From Stenopsyche tienmushanensis (taxonomy: Eukaryota > Arthropoda > Insecta > Trichoptera > Stenopsychidae), in contig WACJ01000125.1 in NCBI GenBank assembly GCA_008973525.1, positions 558,001 through 622,000 of the forward strand: 64,000 bases of DNA, written 5' to 3'. This document shows, piece after piece, positions 40,446 through 49,908 of this stretch. Position 1 is the stretch's first letter. Every line of letters starts with the position of its first letter. The notes beneath the pieces were generated by a model. That model did not search any database. It was not told the origin of the DNA and saw only the letters and a list, made by a program, of their open reading frames with translations. The position numbers and the translations under genes were made by a program.

Positions 40446-42090
40446 CTAAAGGATAATTTAGAGAACACCTTAAAACAAAGTTTAAAATAGTTGTTAGTTT
40501 TTTTGTTTTTAAGAATTTAGAAATTGACATTTCTCAATCGTTTTAACATTTTATGTGACTTTGGAAACTCAAAAGTAACTTTAAACCAATTGCATAACAT
40601 CATGATTTATTTAGATCAAAAATACATTACAAAATACAAAACAGTTATTTCGTGCTATTACAAGCACATATTAAAAATTTATAATGATTTAAAGGTAAAA
40701 TTATGGGTATTTTTTTCAAAATGTTAAAAAAATAATCTATTTCGACAACCCTGACACTTAAGACATAGGGCCTATATGTGAAACCTAGCAAAAGACCTCC
40801 CTAACATCCTAAAAAATTGTGTCGGTCTATGTGCCAAACATCCTGTTTACAGGCAACTCATTTTGATGAGGTAAATAGTATTTAATATATTTAATTTATA
40901 AGAGTAAAATTTAATTTTTAAAAAATGAATAACAGGGGAGGTAAGTTATACAATCGCTACAGGCGCTTCATACTCTCATTACAGTACTGTGCAATAAAAT
41001 TAGAAGTAATTTGATCAATCTATTATGCAATTACTTAGCATGTCACTCTTATGTTCGACAATGACATAATTTTTTTGGAAATGTGGATTACAACCTCGTA
41101 AAATTGGGACTCGTATCAGATATCCCGCATATCCTGCTATCAGCCTAATCAATGATTAATTTTGCACAATGGATTTGCTCTTTCGCATTTATTATGTGAA
41201 ACACATTTCATGGAATCGGGGTCATGGCTGCTCATCTATGATGTGGGAATATTAGGGTCTATCTCACATCTGAAAACGATTATGCATCCAAGACACGCTG
41301 GGAAAACGACTCATATTGCGACAATAATTTGATTGTGTCGTCGGTCATAAAATTTATCTTCTTGATGTATCATCGAACCGTGATTGAAACAATTATGACC
41401 TTATTAAAAATTAGTGACCTATAGTATTATGGCATGAAGATATGATACTGGATGGAGTACCTTCAAAGGATTAAAAATGTTCAAAAGCAAATATCACACA
41501 TTGAAAAAAATAAAGCACACAAATGGAAATAAATAATATTTCTTCTAATATTAGCCATATATAATAATATTTATTGAACTAATTTGAAATTTTAAAAATA
41601 ACATTGATCCTTTATAATACGATTATTTATAAAAATATAAATTAAATCTGAATTAAACTATTTTGAATTTAGTGCATCAAAAATACGACATTACCTATGG
41701 GTACCCCTAATATTTTATAATAAAAGCGTTAAAATATGTTCTGCTGAAGCCTTTAGTAAAATTCTATTAACTAAATTTAAACCTTTTTTTTGTGCGGTAG
41801 ATGCGTCCCACGGAAAATCGCACAAAAAAAGCTATGAATTACATAGAAAAAGTGAAGATGCGTTCCATGGATTTTAAAAACCGCATAACTTTGAAACAGC
41901 TATATAAAATATATCCAAAACCGCATAAAAAAGTTAATAAAAAAAAACATGAAAACAATAAGGCAATTAAAAAATAACATTTTTGGTAACATTTAAAGGA
42001 CGTCTTGCATCACTGGTAAAATTTTAAAAATGTCTGACATCTGGCATCTCAAATGCCAGATATCCGCTAGAGAAATACTAATTATTTTAA
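40446..42090. other. Intergenic DNA, nothing recognised
   Basis: Very AT-rich. No gene, transposon or structured repeat that I can support. Confidence 0.5.
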
Positions 42091-42304
42091 TTACAAACTA
42101 TCATCGCTGTATGATAATTTTCGATATGACTCAAAATCACTCTCTTCTTCGAAAGAAATAGTATACCCAGTGTCAATGTCATCATTGTTCTGTGTAGATT
42201 TTCTCTTTCCAAAAATATAATTCATAATTAGTAAAGATGTCACTATAGTCCACAACAAATACACAATAAAAATCACAAAAAATATCACAAAATGGCGACT
42301 GTTT
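42091..42304 (-). CDS. Possible terminal exon: one membrane span plus acidic tail
   Basis: On the minus strand the sequence TTTTTTTTAAACAG (about 42317-42304) would make a good splice acceptor. It is followed by an open frame to the TAA at 42091. The translation has about 25 hydrophobic residues (FVIFIVYLLWTIVTSLLIM), a basic GKRK stop-transfer signal, and a Ser/Asp/Glu-rich tail with two Tyr (EEESDFESYRK, SYSDDSL). It has no in-frame ATG, so it could only be a 3' exon. I found no upstream exon and do not recognise the family. Chance remains possible. Confidence 0.25.
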
Positions 42305-42525
42305 AAAAAAAATTAGTCAAGTTATTTTTTGGCCTTATTTTGTCAGTTTTATTTTTTTTAAATAGTTAAAAAATAAATTTTGATATAAATCTTGTACGAA
42401 TAATAGAGGGTTATATAGAAAAGGTTCGTAACCAGTTTGAAGTAAATTAATTAATTAAAACTTGAGATATGATGTCAACCGCGTTGAAAAAAATAGTTTC
42501 CGGAAAAACGCGTTAAAAGATTTCA

Positions 42526-42779
42526 TTATGATAGGACCGGCCAAGTTGCCTCGTCACTAAAATAGCTATAGTTCCGTAAGTAGTTGTAAATTCCTTTGGA
42601 GAATATATTTTTAAAAGTCGAAATATTGGAAAAATGTAATTCAGCGATAGAACCTATCTCCATTTTCTTTATGGTATTTCTGTAAAACCGTAACGAGCAA
42701 GAAGAAAAATACAATTCTTCAGTTTTTGAGAACCATTTCATTTGAAAACCAATAGTCAAACTTTTGAATCTTTCCCATG
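42526..42779 (-). pseudogene. Possible odorant-receptor (7tm_6) C-terminal fragment
   Basis: The minus-strand frame reads SWERFKSLTIGFQMKWFSKT, SCSLRFYRNTIKKMEIGSIA and ELHFSNISTFKNIFSKGIYN, ending NYLRNYSYFSDEATWPVLS. The order W, then a short basic helix, then EIGSxxxLxxSxxTFxxIxxxxYxYL is reminiscent of the C-terminus of insect odorant receptors. In-frame stops lie directly upstream, so this is one exon or a remnant. The Jockey-type element at 42969 begins about 190 bp upstream of it (in minus-strand sense). The family call is pattern recognition only. Confidence 0.3.
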
Positions 42780-42968
42780 ATTATTAATCTTCCGCTTCTA
42801 GTTTTCAACTCCATATCATTGTAAACTATTATTTTCAGTGTATAGAATTGATTCGCTTCTTATTCATGTTTTCCGATTTTAAACAAGAATAGCACGCAAT
42901 AACGAGGATAAGTTATAGCGGACTAATTTCGTCACTAAAAAAGAAACACAAAACATTAAAAATATACT

Positions 42969-45520
42969 TCACTCATTTCGGACACCGTGGAGTCCATGAT
43001 ATCTTAGACATAGCTATAGTTAAAAATTTCAAAAATAAATGGAACTACAATATTCAAGTTGTCAGCGATCTCTCCTCAGACCACGACCCTATCATTATTG
43101 ATATCTCTTTAGATGCAAATATCTTCTTTATGGAACCTAAAAAATCCATCAATTGGGAAACATATAAAAAGGCTATATCTACAACCATCAAACTTCCTGA
43201 AGCATTGCACTCAATATCAGATATTGAGACTGCAGTTAATAAATTCACTTATCAAATCAATTCCGCCATTCAAAGTGCTTCACACGATTCCACCCCAAAC
43301 TATAGGGACCGTCTAGATCTCCCACATAACATAAAATCCCTTATCAGGGAAAAAAACAGAGCTAGAAAAATTTGGCAAATATATCGTGACCCTCAGTCTA
43401 AAGTTCTGCTCAATAACTTAGAATTTAAAGTCAAAACGGCTGTTCTCAACTTCAGGAATGCCAGATGGGATAAAAAAATCTCCCGATTGTCCACCCAAGA
43501 CAACTCCATCTGGAAACTCGCTAAGTCCCTCAAAAGACCACATAGCAAAATTGCTCCTCTCAAAGATCCGCAAGGTAACTTTGTTTACTCTGAGCAAGAC
43601 ATTGCGAACGTCTTCGCGGATAGTCTGCAAGCGCAGTGCTCACCACTAGATTCGCCGACAGACCCGGATACTGATCGTGTCGTCTACGAGACGGTTCGCT
43701 CCTTCCGATTCTCCCCTCTATCTACACAAATTCCTTATTCCTCCCCCGGGGAGCTTGCGCGATTTATAAAAACACTAAATAATAAAAAATCCCCTGGCCC
43801 AGATAATATTCCCCCTTTAGCAGTTAAACTTCTCCCCAATACCGGCTTCTCCGCACTGCTTAGGATAATCAACTCTTGCCTACGATTTAATCACTTCCCG
43901 ACCGGCTGGAAGACTGCCAATACAATTTTTATACGCAAGCCACATTCGTGTGATTATGATCCAACCTCCTACCGACCCATTAGTCTGTTGTCCATTCCAG
44001 GCAAAATCCTCGAAGCTACAATTCTGTCACGCATTGAATCTGAAGCAAAATCCCTCAATGTCCTCCCCTGCGAACAATTCGGCTTCCGCAGGGCTCACTC
44101 CTCCGTACACCAGCTCCTCCGTGTCACCGAATTCATACACGAGGGCATGGAGACGAAAATGGGTACGGGTATCGTCTTCCTAGACGTAGCCAAAGCCTTC
44201 GATAAGGTCTGGCACGAAGGACTGCTGTACAAACTCCTCTCCGCCGGATTCCGCGACTCCACAATCCGCATAATTGATAGTTACCTCTCCGAACGTTCTT
44301 TTCGCGCCAAAAATGTCTCCATCCTTTCAAATATCCGTCCCATATCCGCGGGTGTCCCCCAAGGATCCATTCTCGCCCCTATATTATTTTCCATATACAC
44401 CAGCGATATTCCCAAATCCGATCATCCTTCTGATTCGATCGCTCTCTACGCGGACGACACCGCCATAATGTCGCAGTCGACCGATATGAACTTGATTTGC
44501 AGGCGCTTGCAATCTCAATTAGACTTGCTAAGCGTCTGGAACTCTAGGTGGAGAATAGCGGTAAATGCCAAAAAGAGCGCGGCGGTGCTGTTCGCCATGG
44601 GGTTGTCGAAGAAGAAAAAATCCCATCAAATTCCTCTCACCCTCCCATCAGGAACCATCCCATGGGTCAAACAGACCAAATACCTCGGAGCAATTTTCGA
44701 CTCAAGACTCACTTGGGCTCCGCACATTGACAGTGTCACCAAAAAAGCTCGCGGAGCCTTAGCCGCCTTAAAGCCCATCCTATGTATTAAGAGCAAGTTG
44801 TCCATCAGGAACAAATTGCTCTTATACAAATCCCTCATACGTCCCATCATGACCTACGCCTCTCCAGTCTGGGGATACCGGCAGAGCGACAATCGCAAAT
44901 TGAAAACATTACAAAGCATTGCTATAAGACGAGCGTTTGGAGCTCCCTGGTATCTCCGGAACTCCCAACTTCAATACGAAGCAAACATCCCTCCCATCAA
45001 AGATCACATTGAGTACCTTTCTACCAATTTCTTTGATTCCCTAAAAAAGGTACCAAATCCCATCATAAATTCCCTATCTTCCTACTCGAGCAGCTTGAAT
45101 CGCCGCCCGAAGGCGATACTTGGTGTTAAGGTCACAAGGAACATACGCAGATTCCGATACCCAAAAAAGGGTATCGGTTAGTCTAAACTACGTATCAAAA
45201 TTCCAAAATAATGTTATCTTTAAATCTTTTATTATTATCTTTACATATGTTTTTATTTTTATTACTTTATTTTATTTTTATATATTCTTTACATGCATGT
45301 TTTATTCTTTTAATATTTCATTTTTATATTTTATTTGTATAATCTTTTTTTTGTATATATTTTCTATTGTATCTTTAAGACGCTGTATTATATAGCTTTT
45401 TCAAAATAATGTAAATAATAACAATTGTGGTCATTAATGACCAACCATGTACAATCAGGGAGGCATTGGCCCTAAGGTCACAACCTCCAACAAAAATAAA
45501 TAAAAAAAAAAAAAAATAAA
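42969..45520 (+). mobile_element. 5'-truncated Jockey-type non-LTR retrotransposon
   Basis: It is flanked by AAAAATATACT at 42958-42968 and 45521-45531, an 11-bp candidate target-site duplication. It starts within the endonuclease domain and ends in a long A-rich tail (about 45490-45520). The 3' untranslated region contains the perfect palindrome GGTCATTAATGACC at 45429-45442. Both the abrupt 5' start and the A-tail fit truncated target-primed reverse transcription. The A-rich half of the duplication is ambiguous against the tail. Confidence 0.85.
42971..45181 (+). CDS. Reverse transcriptase ORF2 fragment of the Jockey-type element
   Basis: Without interruption the frame begins with the end of an apurinic-type endonuclease (THFGHRGVHDILDIAIVKN, then SDLSSDHDPIIID with the catalytic SDH). 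It then runs through a complete reverse transcriptase: KKSPGPDNIPPLAVKLLP, SYRPISLLSIPGKILE, FLDVAKAFDKVWHE, GVPQGSILAPILF, the catalytic YADD at 44447-44458, and YLGAIFDSRLTW. The first ATG at 43130 gives 683 residues, but it is internal to the protein and not a real start. The lack of stops suggests a recent insertion. No RNase H domain follows, as in Jockey elements. The truncated copy cannot move by itself. Confidence 0.9.
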   Translation, partial: THFGHRGVHDILDIAIVKNFKNKWNYNIQVVSDLSSDHDPIIIDISLDANIFFMEPKKSINWETYKKAISTTIKLPEALHSISDIETAVNKFTYQINSAIQSASHDSTPNYRDRLDLPHNIKSLIREKNRARKIWQIYRDPQSKVLLNNLEFKVKTAVLNFRNARWDKKISRLSTQDNSIWKLAKSLKRPHSKIAPLKDPQGNFVYSEQDIANVFADSLQAQCSPLDSPTDPDTDRVVYETVRSFRFSPLSTQIPYSSPGELARFIKTLNNKKSPGPDNIPPLAVKLLPNTGFSALLRIINSCLRFNHFPTGWKTANTIFIRKPHSCDYDPTSYRPISLLSIPGKILEATILSRIESEAKSLNVLPCEQFGFRRAHSSVHQLLRVTEFIHEGMETKMGTGIVFLDVAKAFDKVWHEGLLYKLLSAGFRDSTIRIIDSYLSERSFRAKNVSILSNIRPISAGVPQGSILAPILFSIYTSDIPKSDHPSDSIALYADDTAIMSQSTDMNLICRRLQSQLDLLSVWNSRWRIAVNAKKSAAVLFAMGLSKKKKSHQIPLTLPSGTIPWVKQTKYLGAIFDSRLTWAPHIDSVTKKARGALAALKPILCIKSKLSIRNKLLLYKSLIRPIMTYASPVWGYRQSDNRKLKTLQSIAIRRAFGAPWYLRNSQLQYEANIPPIKDHIEYLSTNFFDSLKKVPNPIINSLSSYSSSLNRRPKAILGVKVTRNIRRFRYPKKGIG

Positions 45521-45531
45521 AAAAATATACT

Positions 45532-46295
45532 AATACGTCAATATTTTTTAAATTTGTATTGTAAAACAAATATTTCTGCAAATGTATCACTTATCCAATA
45601 GACAGTAGTATAAAAGATCCAATGCACGGAATTGTATTTCGAGATGAATAGATAAACTGCGGACAAAAATTATAATTGATTAATAAAAAAATTCCAAATA
45701 ATATTGTTATCTGTTACGTTTGTGTCTATCACAGAACCTTGAAAGAAAGTCCATGGCAGAGCCTTGAATTTACTGTATGACTAAAGTCATATTTACGATA
45801 ACGTTATAAAGGAGTTTTCTAAAATGCACGCTAATAAAAATGGAGCTTCTAAGGTAAACAACATAAAAAAACGGTATCTTAAATTATGAAACAATGATAA
45901 AAAAAAAACACGGGCAAACAATGCGGTGTATGAAGCTGCTAAAATCGCTCTAGAAAGGTGTTAAGTGAGTACAAATTGCGTAACTCTGAAATAATGCAAG
46001 GGTGTCATTTTACTTTGTTTTTGAATCATAACTCATTTTAAATTCGATTGCAAAATAATTTTCATATATAATATAAGAATATCAGATTCGCATGTACACA
46101 TTGCTACATTGTGATATTAGCTTTATCATTGTCTAAGACACTATTGTTGCCGCTATTTAATGTATATTTTTTTAAATTTTTATTTAATTTCGTTAAGCAA
46201 ATTTTGTTTTTTAAATGAAGACCCACAATGAGAACTATTGAACAATCCCGTATTTTGTTAATAATATGTATTTATCTTTTACAATCTAAAAATTG
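45532..46295. other. Intergenic DNA, nothing recognised
   Basis: AT-rich with no gene or repeat assignment. Confidence 0.5.
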
Positions 46296-46625
46296 ACACG
46301 CTGAGCTCGGAGACAAACAAATACGGAGAGTGAGAGTGTACGTTGAGTTTGACGAAGAAACAGAGACGGGAAGAGAATCTTGCAGTTTGGAGATTGTAAA
46401 TGGGAAATAGAGACATAGAGAGTATCTTGCGTACATCGTACGACTGTATTGTTACCCAAATGTATCGACTAATAACGATATGTGAATGATAATGGGTCGA
46501 TTTCAAGTGCATTGTTTATGTTTACGCAAAGAAATAACCGAATATTGTATGCTATCGAAATTGTTTATTTATTTAAATACAAGCTTCATACATGCTGTGA
46601 TGATCCTGACAGATAAGTGGATTTA
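46296..46625 (-). repeat. Unclassified repeat family, copy 2 (inverted, uninterrupted)
   Basis: Its reverse complement parallels 48080-48430 block by block: CTTATCTGTCAGGATCA, CAGCATGTATGAAGCTTGTA, AAATAAATAAACA, TCGATAGCATACAATATTCG, GTAAACATA, CACTTGAAATCGA, then GAGA/CTCT-rich parts. It has a single GTCAGGAT where copy 3 carries the MITE, so it shows the empty site. Confidence 0.75.
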
Positions 46626-48079
46626 TACGACGATAAGTGGCGGACAAGCAAATATAGCATCTATGTATATGATGATTTTAAATTAGCTTACTACTCAAAG
46701 GGTTAAAATAATAATTTACAATACCTTTTGAAGTCATTATATGTATCCAATCCATCATACATTGCATTTTACCCGATTAAATAATAAGTTTAATACGTTT
46801 AAAAAATTTGAATATCACACGAGTTGATACGATGACGCCAATAGACTTCGATGATTACAAATAGACTATTTTTTACCTGACTAATAATTCCTTATTATAA
46901 CCAAAAATAAGGAATTATGATCAATATTAACGATCATTATTTTCTAGAACATGATTAGAATATTGTTTCGATCTACCAAAATCGGACATTACATATGAAA
47001 GCACATAATACATTTCATAAATACAAATATGATATGCCTCTGGATTTACTAAGTGAAAGCGCGTACTTTTTGGCCACTACCCTACAACGCAATGCTACTG
47101 GAATTGCCATAATAAATGACTTAATAATATTAGTACCAGAAAACGTCAAACCATATTCATTTATGAACATGGAATCGTGATGTAACACTTCATGTGCCGT
47201 TATACATTTGCTGAACCAAAATCTACATAAACGTCCAGTAGTGTAAAGAACCTCGAAACGTCATCATTTGTATTACAGTAGGCTGTGATAACTACAAAAA
47301 TCACGATTTGCAAAGTCCAAAAACTATTCAAACTCTCAGTGAAATCAATGAAAATGGAGATTGATGGATGAAATACTGAAAGTGTATTTTAAAAAAACTA
47401 AGCACATGAGTGGATTCAGTGGCTTTCAAACTATTAAGAACGGTATTTAAATTCATCCAGTGGAAAAAAGTGAGTATAATAAAATAAAATCTTCCAATCA
47501 TATTCAACAATACACTGGGACATTGTATTTGTTAAATATATTTGCGGTTGGTGCCATTGAAATTCGGTCAAATTTTTGAACAATCTGCCATCAAATATTG
47601 ACATTGACCCATCAGATTAACTCAGCGAATAAATTTTCAGTCATATTTCACGTGTCCTAGTTTTTACTCGTAATTGTGTTTGTCATGTCAAATGAACATA
47701 CTTGAAGTGCAATATTTCAAATCAGCATGCGTAATACATCACATAATATGCATTTGAAAATATCATATTCAATGATGACACAAGTTTATTGTAATTCGAT
47801 GTGCGCATGTGCCAAAATGTCATTCATTCATGTACAAATGATACAATAATTAAATATGTTAATTACAACAATGGATCCTATTATTTTTATATCTTAATTC
47901 ATACCAAAACTTTGGATTCTTGACGTAAGTAAATTGTGGATCAGCAATATTAATATTGGCAAAATACGCTATAAATCAAAATAACGCTTTTTTTTGTGCA
48001 ATTTCACATCAGTGTCGAACTTATAAAAATAACCCTTTGAATAGTGAGATGATTTTAAATCACTACACCACTTATCCTC
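46626..48079. other. Intergenic DNA
   Basis: No gene recognised; the 61-codon frame at 46995-47180 has no motif. A 13-bp inverted repeat, ATAATTCCTTATT, is paired at 46884-46896 and 46906-46918. Confidence 0.5.
46884..46918. repeat. 13-bp inverted repeat, 9-nt loop
   Basis: ATAATTCCTTATT at 46884-46896 is exactly complementary to 46906-46918. No role is visible. Confidence 0.85.
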
Positions 48080-48480
48080 AATATAAGTCCCCTTATCTGT
48101 CAGGACTAGGGAATCCAAAATCCTGGGATCTAAATTTGGCTCGGGATTGGATTCCCTAGTCAGGACCGTCGCAGCGTGTATGAAGCTTGTACATAAATAA
48201 ATAAACACCGTCGATAGCACAAAATATTCGGTATTTTCTTCAGTGTAAACATAGACAATACACTTGAAATCGATTCGATATTCACATATCATTATTAATC
48301 GATAAATTTGGGTTCACGATTTATACAATCGTACGATGTACACAAGATACTCTCTTCGTCTGTCTCCCATTCACAATCTCCGACTTGCAGGATATTCTCT
48401 CCGTCTCTGTTTTTCTCCAAACTCAACATGTAAGAATGCTTTTTCTAAATCACTGGAATTCGGACACAACTCTGTGTCTT
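48080..48480 (+). repeat. Unclassified repeat family, copy 3, interrupted by a MITE
   Basis: It has the same ordered blocks as copies 1 and 2. It is split at GTCAGGAC by a 52-bp insertion and resumes with CGTCGCAGCGTGTATGAAGC. It ends in CT-rich segments (CTCTTCGTCTGTCTCC, CTCCGTCTCTGTTTTTCTCC). Confidence 0.75.
48107..48158. mobile_element. 52-bp hAT-type MITE with 8-bp target duplication
   Basis: The ends are perfect 12-bp inverted repeats (TAGGGAATCCAA ... TTGGATTCCCTA). The copy is flanked by GTCAGGAC at 48099-48106 and 48159-48166. Its right end (GGCTCGGGATTGGATTCCCT) is nearly identical to the terminus of the hAT relic at 27761-27784. An 8-bp duplication is the hAT hallmark. It is therefore a minimal derivative mobilised by that hAT family. 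Confidence 0.9.
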
Positions 48481-49851
48481 ACCTCTTTATGGGGTTAAGC
48501 GTAGATTCAGGATTCAAAAGATCCTACGCGTCAGTATGATACTTCGACATGCGTATATACGCATGTCAAATATTTGACATTTATAAATTATATCGCAATG
48601 TATGATAAAACTACGGTTTTCCACCCTTATGTAATAGAACTCAACAGCAAAATTCTTTCAAATATTCATTAAAAGTATGTCGAAGTGTATTAAAAAAATG
48701 CAAAGTTCTAAAGTGATACAATATGATAAATACAAGTATAAGCCATTCGGTTTAACTTCTCTTGGGTACCATTCAAGACATTCCATCTTTTATCCAATCA
48801 TCTGACCACATGATCTGCCTACTCTCATTATAAACGATTCAATTATCACATATACATTATAAATTTGGCGGGCGGTTTATCAAATATTATAAGAATGTAA
48901 ATGTATTGATCAATGTTTCTTCTTAATATTAATTTGCATCATGACCTGAGCAAGTCCTCGCTTTTTTATAGCTACTCGCTGCTCTTAGTTATGTTTCCAC
49001 TTCGAACAAACAAGCTTGTTTTCTTTGTTGATGGATCGTTAATATCTTCTCATCCTACAAGACAATATTTGGTAGAACCTCACCTCACTTCAATGCCATT
49101 ATGTTTATGAGCTGTGCTTTTTTCTACTTGCCCGTGAGATCTACTTGAATCTTGCAGAGATTTATATGAAGTTATATTTTCAACTTCCACCATTAAAAAA
49201 CAATAAGTTATAACTTGAACGACTTGAAAATATTGCAAAATGTTGACCTTGAACTAATAATTAGCACACAGTTAACAGGTGTTTGACGGTTACATTGGAG
49301 GGGAGTTGATAATACTTGCTCTGGTGGATATACAAAAAATATATAACGGATAAATAAATTAATTTATTGTTGTGATTTCTAAGTGCCTAAATCCGTGACT
49401 GAAAAACGAAAAAAAAAATCTCTCCAAATTGATATCACATTTAGAGAAATTAGCACATCCATATTTAAAACGATCTTCAATAGACAGTTATCTGGAATTT
49501 ACTTTCAGGTCAAGGGAGGTGCTAATGCAGCTCATTTAAGACAGAACAGCGCAGGATTTGAAAAAAAAAAACACGTCACAATTGCGAGTTGGACAACAAT
49601 TTGCACCTCGTCCAGTAACGGTCTCTCATAGGATCCAAGAAGATGATTTAATTTCCAGGAGGAAACACGGTCACGTCAACTGGATCTTATCAGCCGTGCC
49701 GAATGAAGGTGAAGCACGGAGGTTTCCACCAAGACGCCTAATACCCCCAAATAAACCAAATTTAATTACAAAAGCTTTTGTAATCACCAAAAACTTCAAT
49801 ATCATATCACGAGATAAGGCAATAAAGATTAGGAGTGTTTGGCACCGAGTT
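48481..49851. other. Intergenic DNA upstream of the mucin gene
   Basis: It contains the double palindrome at 48546-48580. The overlapping frames at 49383-49631 and 49558-49896 give basic translations without a firm family match. The second runs across the TATA box and start of the mucin gene, so it is probably not a gene. Confidence 0.45.
48546..48580. repeat. Two overlapping perfect palindromes
   Basis: 48546-48567 is a 22-bp perfect palindrome with halves GACATGCGTAT and ATACGCATGTC. 48563-48580 is an 18-bp perfect palindrome (ATGTCAAATATTTGACAT). They share ATGTC. This could be a cruciform-prone site or a dimeric factor site; no evidence decides. Confidence 0.85.
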
Positions 49852-49860
49852 TATAAAAAA
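49851..49860 (+). promoter_or_regulatory. TATA box of the mucin gene
   Basis: TTATAAAAAA lies 49-58 bases upstream of the ATG at 49909. A start site 25-32 bases downstream would leave a 5' leader of about 20-30 bases. The call rests on motif and spacing. Confidence 0.5.
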
Positions 49861-49908
49861 GGAGCCAAATGCTACATTGCCAGGCAGATGCCTTGAGGAC
49901 ACATTAGT

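Noticed and set aside
43130..43132. ATG as a true start of the reverse transcriptase
   Set aside because: The frame is open upstream into endonuclease sequence (SDHDP), so this Met is internal to a truncated ORF2.
45200..45395. 91-codon hydrophobic frame after the reverse transcriptase
   Set aside because: It is T-rich 3' untranslated sequence of the retroelement read by chance.
49558..49896. 112-codon basic frame upstream of the mucin, weakly reminiscent of a Tc1-type transposase
   Set aside because: No catalytic motif or terminal repeats, the match is vague, and the frame overlaps the mucin TATA box.
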